DNA of 64,000 nt, from the NCBI RefSeq assembly GCF_002531575.1, contig NZ_NWTI01000014.1, positions 124,001 to 188,000 of the forward strand, in the 5' to 3' direction. The stretch comes from Bradyrhizobium sp. Y36 (lineage in GTDB: Bacteria > Pseudomonadota > Alphaproteobacteria > Rhizobiales > Xanthobacteraceae). Made by a program: the position numbers and the translations under genes. This document shows positions 53,548-62,298 of the stretch, in pieces. The first letter of the stretch is position 1; each line of letters starts with the position of its first letter. Below the pieces are notes generated by a model. The model did not search any database and was not told the origin of the DNA. It saw only the letters and a program-made list of their open reading frames with translations.

Positions 53548-53817
53548 ATGTACATTTCCAACGAAGGCCTGCTTGTGATCCTGTTCGTCGGCCTGGTGGC
53601 CGGCTGGCTCGCCGGCAAGGTGGTGCGTGGAACAGGGTTCGGGATCATCGGTGACATCGTGGTCGGCATCGCCGGCGCGTTTGTGGCCAGCTTCCTGTTT
53701 CCAAAGCTCGGCATTCGTCTCGGCACCGGGCTGGTGTCCGACATCGTCTACTCCGCCATCGGCGCCGTCATCCTGCTCTTGGTGGTGCGGCTGGTGCGGG
53801 GCGGCGGCCGGTTCTAG
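53548..53817 (+). CDS. GlsB/YeaQ/YmgE-family stress-response membrane protein
   Basis: An 89-residue three-helix inner-membrane protein. The glycine-rich helices LLVILFVGLVAGWLAGKVV, FGIIGDIVVGIAGAFVASFL and IVYSAIGAVILLLVVRLV follow the transglycosylase-associated (GlsB/YeaQ) pattern. These proteins are often induced by general stress; their molecular function is unknown. GGAGAGGGAC lies upstream of the ATG at 53548. It stands alone between the importer and the secretion genes. Confidence 0.8.
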   Translation: MYISNEGLLVILFVGLVAGWLAGKVVRGTGFGIIGDIVVGIAGAFVASFLFPKLGIRLGTGLVSDIVYSAIGAVILLLVVRLVRGGGRF

Positions 53818-53848
53818 CGCCTGTCCGGTTCGATCGATCGGGGGCTGG

Positions 53849-53877
53849 CCGCCTCTCCGGAAGCCGAGGAGGGGCGG
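53849..53877 (+). terminator. Hairpin after the GlsB-like gene
   Basis: CCGCCTCTCC (53849-53858) pairs with GGAGGGGCGG (53868-53877), with one G-U wobble and a nine-base loop. It lies 32 bases after the stop. There is no strong T-run, so terminator status is moderate. Confidence 0.45.
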
Positions 53878-54081
53878 CGGTCTCTGCACCAAAAAGCCGC
53901 AAAGACTGTGAAATACCGGACTTGCGTGCGGGGCCTTCAGGGGTAGATGTGGCCCATCAGGGTTTGGGATGAACCCGGCCCGCGTTGGACGCAGCGCCAA
54001 CATGATGTTAATTCGGGGCGCGTACCCTGAATTGACAGTGAAATCAGGGGCTTTGGCCCCCACCTGAAAGAGATCAGACTG

Positions 54082-55830
54082 ATGGCAGCCGGACCTGGCG
54101 TTCGCCGTTCAGAGCTCGGGGACGCCTTGCGCGCTTGTCGCACGGCGTTCGTCGGCGTCGGCTTGATGAGCTGCATGATCAACCTGCTCTATCTGACCGG
54201 GTCGATCTTCATGCTGGAGGTCTACGACCGCGTGCTGCCGAGCCGCAGCGTCCCAACCCTGGTCGGCCTGATCATCCTCGCCAGCTTCCTCTATATGGCG
54301 CAGGGCGTGCTCGACATGATCCGCAACCGGATCCTGGGTCGGATCGGCACCGCGCTGGACGAGGCCCTCAACAAGCGCGTGTTCGACACCATCGTGCGCC
54401 TGCCGCTGCTGGTCGGCAGCCGCAACGAGGGCCTGCAGCCGCTGCGTGATCTCGACAATGTCCGCTCCTTTCTCGGCGGCATGGGCCCGAGCGCGTTCTT
54501 CGATCTGCCCTGGCTGCCGCTGTACCTCGCCATCTGCTTCGCCTTCCATGTCATGATCGGCGTCACCGCGCTGGTCGGCGCCGTGATCCTGGTCGGCCTG
54601 ACGCTGGTCACCGAGTTCATGTCCCGCCAGCCGGCGAAGGAGGCGATGGGTCTTGCCGCCCAGCGCAACGATCTCGCCCAGTCGAGCCGCCGCAATGCCG
54701 AAGTCATGGTGTCGATGGGCATGACCGGCCGGATGAACGCGCGCTGGAGCGAGGCCAACGAAAAATATCTCGCCGGCAATCAGCGTGCGAGCGACGTTGC
54801 CGGCGGTCTCGGCGCGGTCGCAAAGGTGCTGCGCATGATGCTGCAATCGGCCGTGCTCGCGGTCGGCGCCTATCTCGTCATCCACCAGGAAGCGACCGCC
54901 GGCATCATCATCGCCGGCTCGATCCTCTCCGCCCGCGCGCTGGCGCCGGTCGATCTCGCCATTGCGCACTGGAAATCCTTCGTCACGGCGCGCCAGAGCT
55001 GGCACCGTCTCACCCGCCTGCTGGAGCAGATGCCGGCGCAGACGATGCCGACCCAGTTGCAGGCGCCTACGAGCCGGCTCTCGGTCGAAGGCGTCGCCAT
55101 GGTGCCCCCGGGCGACCAGCGCCTCATCGTTCAGGACATCACCTTCGCGCTCGCCGCGGGCAACGGCCTTGGCGTGATTGGCCCGAGCGGTTCCGGCAAG
55201 TCGTCGCTGATCCGCGCGCTGGTCGGCGTCTGGCAGCCGGTGCGCGGCAAGGTGCGGCTCGACGGCGCGGCGCTCGATCAATGGTCGTCCGACATGCTCG
55301 GCCGGCACATCGGCTATCTGCCGCAGGACGTCGAATTGTTCGGCGGTACCATCGCCCAGAACATCAGCCGGTTCGACCCCGAGGCGACGTCCGAGGCCAT
55401 CATCGCGGCGGCGAAGGAAGCCGGCGTGCACGAGATGATCATCAAGATGCGCGAGGGCTACAACACGCAAGTCGGCGAGCAGGGCACCTCGCTCTCCGCC
55501 GGCCAGGCGCAGCGCGTGGCGCTGGCGCGCGCGCTCTATGGCAACCCCTTCCTGATCGTGCTCGACGAGCCCAACTCAAATCTCGACACCGAAGGCGACG
55601 AGGCGCTGACCCGCGCCGTCCGCGCCGCGCGCGAGCGCGGCGCCATCGTCGTCGTGGTGGCGCATCGCCCGATCGGCGTCGAGGCGGTCGACCAGGTGCT
55701 GGTGCTGCGCGACGGCCGCATGCAGGCGTTCGGGCCGAAGGAACAGGTGCTCGCCCAGGTGCTGCAGCCGCGGGTGACGCCGCCGGCACCAATCAAGATC
55801 GTCAGCGAAGGCGGAGTGGCCAAGCCATGA
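54082..55830 (+). CDS. Type I secretion ABC transporter (PrtD family)
   Basis: A 582-residue inner-membrane ATPase/permease for direct export of proteins with C-terminal signals. It has no N-terminal C39 peptidase domain, which fits RTX-protein rather than bacteriocin export. Membrane helices lie in about residues 20-320 (MINLLYLTGSIFMLEVYDRV, IILASFLYMAQGVLDMI). ATPase motifs: Walker A GPSGSGKSSLIRALVG, QDVELFGGTIAQNI, signature LSAGQAQRVALARALYG, Walker B LIVLDEPNSNLD. Its stop overlaps the adaptor start (ATGA). No substrate or outer-membrane TolC gene is adjacent; the adhesin 12.6 kb upstream is a candidate cargo. Confidence 0.86.
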   Translation: MAAGPGVRRSELGDALRACRTAFVGVGLMSCMINLLYLTGSIFMLEVYDRVLPSRSVPTLVGLIILASFLYMAQGVLDMIRNRILGRIGTALDEALNKRVFDTIVRLPLLVGSRNEGLQPLRDLDNVRSFLGGMGPSAFFDLPWLPLYLAICFAFHVMIGVTALVGAVILVGLTLVTEFMSRQPAKEAMGLAAQRNDLAQSSRRNAEVMVSMGMTGRMNARWSEANEKYLAGNQRASDVAGGLGAVAKVLRMMLQSAVLAVGAYLVIHQEATAGIIIAGSILSARALAPVDLAIAHWKSFVTARQSWHRLTRLLEQMPAQTMPTQLQAPTSRLSVEGVAMVPPGDQRLIVQDITFALAAGNGLGVIGPSGSGKSSLIRALVGVWQPVRGKVRLDGAALDQWSSDMLGRHIGYLPQDVELFGGTIAQNISRFDPEATSEAIIAAAKEAGVHEMIIKMREGYNTQVGEQGTSLSAGQAQRVALARALYGNPFLIVLDEPNSNLDTEGDEALTRAVRAARERGAIVVVVAHRPIGVEAVDQVLVLRDGRMQAFGPKEQVLAQVLQPRVTPPAPIKIVSEGGVAKP

Positions 55831-57161
55831 GTACGATGGCGATCGGTGGGGCGAAGCCTGCCGCGAAGAGGACCGTGCGCGAGTCCATCAAGTTCCACCT
55901 CCTGCTCGGACTTGGCATCGTGCTGGTGCTGGTCGTCGGTCTCGGCGGCTGGGCCTCGACCGTGCTGATCTCGGGCGCGCTGATCGCGCCGGGCCAGATC
56001 GTGGTCGAATCCAACGTCAAGAAGGTGCAGCATCCGACCGGCGGCGTGGTCGGCGAGGTGCGCGCCCGCGACGGCGACCTGGTCAAGGCCGGCGACATCG
56101 TGGTGCGGCTCGACGACACCGTCACCAAGGCGAACCTTGCCATCGTCACCAAGAATCTCGACGCCGCGCAGGCGCGTGCGGCGCGCCTGCAGGCCGAGCA
56201 GCGTGGTGTCGACCGAATCGAGTTTCCGCAGGCCCTGCTCGATCGCGCCGGCGATCCCGACGTCAAGCTGCTGCTTTCCGCCGAAACCAAGCTGTTCGAC
56301 GTCCGCGTCAACGGCCGCACCGGACAGAAGGCCCAGCTGCGCGAGCGCATCACCCAGCTCAACGAGGAGATCGCCGGTCTCAGCGCCCAGGAGAAGGCCA
56401 AGGATCAGGAGATCGCGCTGGTGCAGAACGAGCTCACCGGCGTGCGCGAGCTCTACGACAAGCGTCTGGTGCAGATCTCGCGGCTGACCCAGCTCGAGCG
56501 CGACTCCGCACGTCTCAACGGCGAGCGCGCGCAGTACATCGCCTCGCGCGCCCAGGCCAAGGGCAAGATCACCGAGACCGAGCTGCAGATCATCCAGGTC
56601 GACAAGGACGTGGTCAGCGAGGTCTCCAAGGATCTGCGCGAGACCAACGACAAGATCGGGGAGCTGATCGAGCGCAAGGTCGCCGCCGAAGACCAGCTCC
56701 GCCGCATCGATATCCGCGCGCCGCAGGACGGCATGGTGCTGCAATCGACGGTGCACACCGTCGGCGGCGTCGTTACCGCCGGCGACGCTCTCATGCTGAT
56801 CGTGCCGCAGGCCGACGATCTTCAGGTCGAGGCCAAGGTCAATCCGGTCGACATCGACAAGCTCCAGATCGGCCAGAAGACGCTGCTGCGTCTCTCCGCG
56901 TTCAACCAGCGCACCACGCCGGAGCTCAACGGTCTCGTCAGCCGCGTCTCGCCCGACGTCACCACCGACCAGCGCACCGGTCAGAGCTACTACACCATCC
57001 GCGTCTCGATGCCGGCCGAAGAGATCGCCCGCCTCGGCGACGTCAAGATGATTCCCGGCATGCCCGTGGAAGCCTTCGTCCAGACCGGCGACCGCACCAT
57101 GCTGTCCTATCTGATGAAGCCGCTGCACGACCAGCTGATGCGCGCCTTCCGCGAGAAATGA
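55827..57161 (+). CDS. Type I secretion membrane-fusion protein (HlyD/PrtE family)
   Basis: A 444-residue adaptor that links the inner-membrane exporter to an outer-membrane channel. One helix near residues 22-45 (FHLLLGLGIVLVLVVGLGGW) is followed by a lipoyl-like half (KVQHPTGGVVGEVRARDGDL), a long coiled-coil (about 90-290, QLNEEIAGLSAQEKAKDQEI), the second half IRAPQDGMVLQSTVHTVGGV, and a beta-barrel segment ending near MPVEAFVQTGDRTMLSYLMK. Translationally coupled to the PrtD-type gene. A palindromic repeat follows. Confidence 0.86.
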   Translation: MSTMAIGGAKPAAKRTVRESIKFHLLLGLGIVLVLVVGLGGWASTVLISGALIAPGQIVVESNVKKVQHPTGGVVGEVRARDGDLVKAGDIVVRLDDTVTKANLAIVTKNLDAAQARAARLQAEQRGVDRIEFPQALLDRAGDPDVKLLLSAETKLFDVRVNGRTGQKAQLRERITQLNEEIAGLSAQEKAKDQEIALVQNELTGVRELYDKRLVQISRLTQLERDSARLNGERAQYIASRAQAKGKITETELQIIQVDKDVVSEVSKDLRETNDKIGELIERKVAAEDQLRRIDIRAPQDGMVLQSTVHTVGGVVTAGDALMLIVPQADDLQVEAKVNPVDIDKLQIGQKTLLRLSAFNQRTTPELNGLVSRVSPDVTTDQRTGQSYYTIRVSMPAEEIARLGDVKMIPGMPVEAFVQTGDRTMLSYLMKPLHDQLMRAFREK

Positions 57162-57205
57162 CGCGCGAGAGCGCCTCATGCCGGAGCGCCGTGCCATGTG
57201 CTCGC

Positions 57206-57310
57206 TGTCATCGCCCGGCTTGACCGGGCGATCCAGTATTCCAGAGACGGTTATTGTTGAGCCGAGATGTCGCGGCGTACTGGAGGCCCCGGTCAAGCCG
57301 GAGCATGACT
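57206..57310. repeat. Dispersed palindromic repeat, family B, copy 2 (inverted)
   Basis: TGTCATCGCCCGGCTTGACC...CGGTCAAGCCGGAGCATGAC, in the opposite orientation to the copy at 59329-59431. It lies 45 bases after the adaptor stop. Confidence 0.7.
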
Positions 57311-57345
57311 GCGGTGTGTGTGTCGCGTTCCCGCAGCTCTCGCAA

Positions 57346-57430
57346 GGTAAGCAAAGGCGCAAAGCGCCGAGCCCACGATCTTTAGCTCAATGAGCACATG
57401 GTGGGCACGCTTCGCTTTGCCCACCCTACG
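57346..57430. repeat. Dispersed repeat, family E, copy 2
   Basis: GGTAAGCAAAGGCGCAAAGC at the left is mirrored by GCTTCGCTTTGCCCACCCTA at the right. With the preceding family B element it accounts for most of the 326-base gap before the AMP nucleosidase gene, where no gene is seen. Confidence 0.6.
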
Positions 57431-57487
57431 GCACTGCCTTCTTGCTATAGTTCGACTCAAAGCTCCAAATAGCCCGGCAGCCGAACC

Positions 57488-58957
57488 ATGCAATCCCCAG
57501 CCCCCATCGCCACCAAATCCTTCTCCGACGCATCCGCGGCCGTAGCCCGCCTCGAAGAGATCTACGAGCGCAACACGAAATTCCTGCGCGACCGGTTCGA
57601 AGCTTACGTCAACGGTGAGGCCGTCACCACGCGGGTGCGCGCCTATTACCCCTTCGTGCGCATCACGACCGCGACGCATGCGCGGCTGGATTCGCGGCTC
57701 GCCTATGGCTTCGTCGCCGGGCCTGGCGTGCACGAGACCAGCGTCACGCGGCCGGATCTGTTCCGCAGCTATCTCGTGGAACAGATCGGATTGCTGATCC
57801 AGAATCACGGCGTGCCCGTCGAGATCGGCGAGTCCGCCGAGCCGATCCCGATCCACTTCGCCTATCGCCGCGACATCAACATCGAGGCCGCCATCACCAC
57901 CAGCGAGAACTCGCCCGTGGCGCGGTCGCTGCGTGACGCGTTCGACGTGCCGGATCTCGCCACCATGGACGATTCCATCGCAGACGGCACCTTCGAATTG
58001 CAGCCCGGCGCGCCCGAGCCGCTGTCGCTGTTTCGGGCCGCCCGCGTCGACTACTCGCTGCGCCGGCTCTATCACTACACCGGCACCGACCCCGAATATT
58101 TCCAGAACTTCGTGATCTTCACCAACTACCAGTTCTATGTCGACGCCTTCGCGCAGCTGTGTCAGCAGCGGCTTCAGTCCGGCGAGGCCGGCCTCGATGC
58201 TTTCGTGGCGCCCGGCAACGTCATCACGCGCAGCGGCGGCGTCACTACAGGAACGGCGCCGGCGCGCGCGCCGCAGATGCCGGCCTTCCATCTGGTCACA
58301 TCAGGCTATCGCGGCATCACGCTGATCAACATCGGCACCGGCCCGTCCAACGCGCGCAACGTCACCGACCACGTCGCCGTGCTGCGGCCCCACGCCTGGC
58401 TGATGCTCGGCCATTGCGCGGGCCTGCGCAACACGCAGCGGCTCGGCGACTACGTGCTCGCGCACGGTTATGTCCGCGAGGACCACGTGCTCGACCGCGA
58501 GCTGCCACTATGGGTGCCGATCCCGGCGCTGGCCGAAATGCAGGTCGCGCTCGAACAGGCGGTCGAGGACGTCACCGGCCTCGAAGGCTTCGAGCTGAAG
58601 CGCCTGATGCGCACCGGGACGGTCGCGAGCGTCGACAATCGCAATTGGGAGATCTCAGGCCCAGAGGTGATCCGTCGTCTGTCGCAGTCGCGCGCGGTCG
58701 CGCTCGACATGGAATCCGCTGCCATTGCCGCCAACGGCTACCGCTTCCGCGTGCCCTACGGCACGCTGCTCTGCGTCTCCGACAAGCCGCTGCATGGCGA
58801 GATCAAGCTCGCCGGCATGGCCAGCGAATTTTACCGCCGCCGCGTCGGCCAGCATCTCGAGATCGGTCTGAAGGCGCTCGAGCGGCTCAAGCAGCAGGAA
58901 TCGGAGCGGCTGCATTCGCGAAAGCTCCGCAGTTTTGCCGAAGTCGCGTTCCAGTAG
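57488..58957 (+). CDS. amn: AMP nucleosidase
   Basis: A 489-residue cytoplasmic enzyme that splits AMP into adenine and ribose 5-phosphate, controlling adenylate pools. The N-terminal domain is Amn-specific (LEEIYERNTKFLRDRFEAYV, RAYYPFVRITTATHARLDSR, IHFAYRRDINIEAAITTSEN). The C-terminal nucleoside-phosphorylase-like domain contains NIGTGPSNARNVTDHVAVLR, MLGHCAGLRNTQRLGDYVLA and ALDMESAAIAANGYRFRVPY. Length is normal. No purine operon is nearby; the gene stands alone with a DUF1488 gene just after it. Confidence 0.9.
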   Translation: MQSPAPIATKSFSDASAAVARLEEIYERNTKFLRDRFEAYVNGEAVTTRVRAYYPFVRITTATHARLDSRLAYGFVAGPGVHETSVTRPDLFRSYLVEQIGLLIQNHGVPVEIGESAEPIPIHFAYRRDINIEAAITTSENSPVARSLRDAFDVPDLATMDDSIADGTFELQPGAPEPLSLFRAARVDYSLRRLYHYTGTDPEYFQNFVIFTNYQFYVDAFAQLCQQRLQSGEAGLDAFVAPGNVITRSGGVTTGTAPARAPQMPAFHLVTSGYRGITLINIGTGPSNARNVTDHVAVLRPHAWLMLGHCAGLRNTQRLGDYVLAHGYVREDHVLDRELPLWVPIPALAEMQVALEQAVEDVTGLEGFELKRLMRTGTVASVDNRNWEISGPEVIRRLSQSRAVALDMESAAIAANGYRFRVPYGTLLCVSDKPLHGEIKLAGMASEFYRRRVGQHLEIGLKALERLKQQESERLHSRKLRSFAEVAFQ

Positions 58958-59033
58958 GGCACAGCAGCGCTTTGCTGCTGACAAGCCGGACGATTCTCAG
59001 CATTGTCCGGCGGGGCTCGACTGGGACGACTTG

Positions 59034-59309
59034 ATGCCGCTGACGCGCGACAGGATCATCGGCCATGACCTCGAACGGCTGGCCTTTCGCTTCACCATGC
59101 TGAACGAGGGCGAGGCCGTCCATTGCCAGATCAGCGACGCCGCGATGGACGAGCTCGCGGGCATGCAGGGCACCGAGAGCAGCGCGCGGCAGGCGCAATT
59201 CCTGTCGCTGCGCGAGACCATCGAGCGGATCGCGTCGGAGATCTATGACGAGGCGCCGCGCGTGCAGGGCTATGTGGTGCGGATTTTCATGCGGCATCTG
59301 GGGCGGTGA
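59034..59309 (+). CDS. DUF1488-family protein
   Basis: A small protein of about 91 residues when started at the ATG at 59034 (MPLTRDRIIGHDLERLAFRF, then TMLNEGEAVHCQISDAAMDE), which matches the DUF1488 family as recalled. The frame is open upstream to a TTG at 58935 inside the end of amn; that longer form has no family-like sequence. Cytoplasmic, function unknown. The C-terminus is basic (VRIFMRHLGR). Followed by a family B repeat. Confidence 0.65.
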   Translation: MPLTRDRIIGHDLERLAFRFTMLNEGEAVHCQISDAAMDELAGMQGTESSARQAQFLSLRETIERIASEIYDEAPRVQGYVVRIFMRHLGR

Positions 59310-59328
59310 GGTCGCTCCACAACCCCGC

Positions 59329-59431
59329 CGTCATGCCCCGGCTTGACCGGGGCATCCAGTACGCCGCGGCCTATCGAGTCAATCACAGCCGTCTCGGAGT
59401 ACTGGATCGCCCGGTCAAGCCGGGCGACGAC
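59329..59431. repeat. Dispersed palindromic repeat, family B, copy 3
   Basis: TCATGCCCCGGCTTGACCGG...CGGTCAAGCCGGGCGACGAC, with inner arms GGGCATCCAGTAC and GTACTGGATCGCCC. It sits between the convergent DUF1488 and CinA-like genes and can act as a hairpin for either. Confidence 0.72.
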
Positions 59432-59478
59432 AGCAGTGTTGGTGGCGAGATTGTCCCAGCTCACTGCATCGATGCAGC

Positions 59479-59961
59479 TCACCCCTCCAGCTTCCGCAAC
59501 AACAGCTTCAGCGCCGTCGCCGCAAACACCTGCATGTTGCCGAACCGGTCGTTTTCACCCGTCTCCAGCGTCATCACCTCCGAGGCAGGTCCCGCGACCG
59601 CCATGCAGCTATGGCCGGCGGCGTCGCCGTAGCGGTTGCCGGTGGGGCCCGCGGCGCCGGTCTCGGACAGACCCCAGTCGCTGCCAAAGCGCGTTCGCAT
59701 CTGCCCGGCCAGCAGCTGTGCGTAAGGTTCCGACGAGGAGCGAAAGCCCTTCATTCCTTCGTCCGAAATATCCATCAGCACGCGCCTGGCATCGCGGGTG
59801 TAAACCACCGCGCCGCCGAGGAAGTAGGCGGAGGCGCCGGGCACCGCGAGCAGGCTGGCCGCGATCAGGCCGCCGGTGGAGGATTCCGCCACCGCAATAG
59901 TCTGTTTGCGCGCGATCAGTCTGGCGGCGACCTGTTCTGCGATGCCGACGAGCTCTTTCAT
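59479..59961 (-). CDS. CinA C-terminal-domain protein (nicotinamide-nucleotide amidase type)
   Basis: A 160-residue protein starting at ATG 59961 (MKELVGIAEQVAARLIARKQ). The domain signature is clear: TIAVAESSTGGLIAASLLAV, PGASAYFLGGAVVYTRDARR, and GLSETGAAGPTGNRYGD. Stand-alone members (PncC/YgaD type) deamidate nicotinamide mononucleotide in NAD recycling. The catalytic Ser/Tyr-containing SSTGG and VVYT motifs are present. An ATG 24 bases upstream is in frame but less likely. Confidence 0.82.
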   Translation of the reverse strand: MKELVGIAEQVAARLIARKQTIAVAESSTGGLIAASLLAVPGASAYFLGGAVVYTRDARRVLMDISDEGMKGFRSSSEPYAQLLAGQMRTRFGSDWGLSETGAAGPTGNRYGDAAGHSCMAVAGPASEVMTLETGENDRFGNMQVFAATALKLLLRKLEG

Positions 59962-60104
59962 TCCGCAACCCCCATTCCTTCGCAACCGAGCTCAGCCTTC
60001 CTAGCATATGACGGGACGCTTGGCCGAGTTGCGGGCGGCGGGCAGGCCTGCTTGAATGAGGGTACAAGAAGAGACGTGCGAGGAAACGTGAGAAGGGAGA
60101 CGTG

Positions 60105-61163
60105 ATGGCGTCCCTGATCGCCGGCGGCATCGATTGCGACGTGCATCCGGCCGTGCCGTATCTGACCAGCCTGCTGCCGTACCTGAACGACTATTGGCGC
60201 GATCAGGTGACGACGCGCGGCATGGTCGATCTCGTCTCGCAATCCTACCCGCAGAATTCGCCGATCGTGGCGCGCCCGGACTGGCGCCCCGAAAAGGGCA
60301 AGCCCGGCGAGAATCTGGAGGACATGCAGCGCCATGTGCTCGATTCCTTCCGGCTCGATCTCGCCATCTGCAATCCGCTCTACGGCGTGCAGATGGTGTT
60401 TTCGGAAGACATGCAGGCCGCCTTCTGCCGCGCGCTGAACGAATGGCTGGCGAAGGAATGGCTCGACCGTGACGCGCGGCTGCGCGGCTCGATCGTGATC
60501 CCGACGCAAAGCGTCGAGAAAGCTGTCGCCGAGATCGAGCGCTGTGCACAGGACAAGCGCTTCGTGCAGGTGCTGATGCTGGTCATGGGCGACACACCGC
60601 TCGGCAAGCGCGCGCTGTGGCCGATCTATGAGACCGCGGAGCGTCTGGAACTGCCGGTCGGCATCCACGCCGGTTCCGCCTATCACAATCCACCGACCGC
60701 GGTGGGGTGGGGATCCTACCACATCGAGGATTATGTCGGTCAGGCCCAGGCGTTCCAGACCCAGCTCACCAGCCTGATCGTCGAGGGCGTATTCGCCAAA
60801 TATCCGCGGCTGAAAATGGTGATGCTGGAATCCGGCGTGTCCTGGATCTCGCCCTATCTCTGGCGGCTGCACAAGTTCTGGCGGGGCGTGCGGATGGAGA
60901 CGCCGTGGGTCGATCGCGCACCGCTGGATATTGTGCGCAGCAACATCCGCTTCTCGTTACAGCCATTTGATGCGCCGCCAGATGAGGGGACATTAAATCG
61001 CCTGTTTGATCATATGCAGTCCGACGAATTGGTCCTATTCTCCACGGACTATCCGCACTGGCAGTTCGACGGCCCGGACGCGCTGCCCGAAGGTCTGTCC
61101 CCCGATCTCGTGCGCAAGATCATGATCGACAATCCGTATGCGACCTATCCCCGCCTGAAATGA
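60105..61163 (+). CDS. Amidohydrolase (Amidohydro_2/ACMSD-like), tandem copy 1
   Basis: A 352-residue TIM-barrel metal-dependent hydrolase or decarboxylase. The N-terminal motif is GGIDCDVHPAVPYL, with Asp in the position of the first His of the common HxH pair. Later ligands: PVGIHAGSAYHNPP, KMVMLESGVSWISPYLWRLH and LVLFSTDYPHWQFDGP. ATG 60105 is chosen; a GTG directly precedes it. A paralogue begins 25 bases after its stop, and a Rieske protein gene follows. This looks like a catabolic operon for a cyclic or aromatic acid, but no substrate can be named. Confidence 0.8.
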   Translation: MASLIAGGIDCDVHPAVPYLTSLLPYLNDYWRDQVTTRGMVDLVSQSYPQNSPIVARPDWRPEKGKPGENLEDMQRHVLDSFRLDLAICNPLYGVQMVFSEDMQAAFCRALNEWLAKEWLDRDARLRGSIVIPTQSVEKAVAEIERCAQDKRFVQVLMLVMGDTPLGKRALWPIYETAERLELPVGIHAGSAYHNPPTAVGWGSYHIEDYVGQAQAFQTQLTSLIVEGVFAKYPRLKMVMLESGVSWISPYLWRLHKFWRGVRMETPWVDRAPLDIVRSNIRFSLQPFDAPPDEGTLNRLFDHMQSDELVLFSTDYPHWQFDGPDALPEGLSPDLVRKIMIDNPYATYPRLK

Positions 61164-61188
61164 GCCCGCTGCCAAAGGAGGCAAGGCG

Positions 61189-62298
61189 ATGAATATCCAG
61201 TTCCGCGAGAACCAAGAAGCCGCGTCCCCTCTGACCGTCAAAACCGCGATCGCGGACTGCGACATCCATCCGGCACGCGCCACCCGCACCGAGCTCTATC
61301 CCTACCTCGCCAAACGCTGGCAGCATCATCTCGAAGTCTACGGCGTGCATGCCTATCAGGGCATGATGGAAGGCCCGCCTTACCCCAAGGCCCAGCCCAA
61401 TGCCTCGCGGCGCGACGCCTATCCGCCGGAAGGCGGCCCGCAGGGCTCCTCCCTCTCCTTCATGCAGAAGCAGCTGCTCGATCCCAACAACGTGCAACTG
61501 GGCGTGCTCAACCCGCTGGGCACCGGGCAGGGCATCCGCAATCACGAGCTCTCGGCGGCGCTGTGCTCGGCGATCAACGATTGGCAGATCGACAAATGGA
61601 CCAGCAGGGACAAGCGGCTGAAGGCCTCGATCGTCGTGGGCAACGAGGATGGACTGTCCGCCGCCGCCGAAATTCGTGAGCGCGCCGGCGACAAGAACTT
61701 CGTGCAGGTGCTGCTGCTCAGCCGCAATGTCGAGCCGCTCGGCCAGCGCCGCTATTGGCCGATCTATCAGGCCGCCGAGGAAGCCGGCCTTCCCGTCGGC
61801 GTCCACGCCTTCGGCTTCGGCGGCAACCCGATCACGCCGTCAGGCTGGCCGTCCTATTACATCGAGGAGATGGTGGGTCACTCGCAATGCCAGCAATCGG
61901 CGCTGGCGAGCCTCGTGCTGGAGGGCGTGTTCGAGCGCTTCCCGAAACTGAAGATGGTGATGATCGAGGCCGGCTTCGGCTGGGCGCCGTCACTGGCGTG
62001 GCGCCTCGACAAGGTCTGGCAGCGCCTGCGCAGCGAAGTGCCGCATGTGAAGCGGCCGCCGTCGGAATATATCCGCGAGCAGGTGTGGTGGACCACGCAG
62101 CCGATGGAGGATCCTGAAAGGCGCGAGGATCTGTTCGACGTCATCAACTGGATCGGCTGGGACCGGCTCTTGTTCGCCACCGACTATCCGCATTGGGACT
62201 ATGACGAGCCCTCGCGCGTGCTGCCTGCGGGCGTCAGCGAAGCCAATCGCGAGGCGTTCTACCTCGGCAACGCCAAGAAGCTGTATGGCGTTTCCTGA
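61189..62298 (+). CDS. Amidohydrolase (Amidohydro_2/ACMSD-like), tandem copy 2
   Basis: A 369-residue paralogue of the preceding gene with the same layout: IADCDIHPARATRTELYPYL, PVGVHAFGFGGNPITPSGWP, KMVMIEAGFGWAPSLAWRLD and LLFATDYPHWDYDEPSRVLP. AGGAGG lies just upstream of the ATG. Its stop overlaps the start of the Rieske gene by one base (TGATG), so the two are translationally coupled. The pair of hydrolases may form a hetero-oligomer or act on successive or related substrates. Confidence 0.8.
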   Translation: MNIQFRENQEAASPLTVKTAIADCDIHPARATRTELYPYLAKRWQHHLEVYGVHAYQGMMEGPPYPKAQPNASRRDAYPPEGGPQGSSLSFMQKQLLDPNNVQLGVLNPLGTGQGIRNHELSAALCSAINDWQIDKWTSRDKRLKASIVVGNEDGLSAAAEIRERAGDKNFVQVLLLSRNVEPLGQRRYWPIYQAAEEAGLPVGVHAFGFGGNPITPSGWPSYYIEEMVGHSQCQQSALASLVLEGVFERFPKLKMVMIEAGFGWAPSLAWRLDKVWQRLRSEVPHVKRPPSEYIREQVWWTTQPMEDPERREDLFDVINWIGWDRLLFATDYPHWDYDEPSRVLPAGVSEANREAFYLGNAKKLYGVS

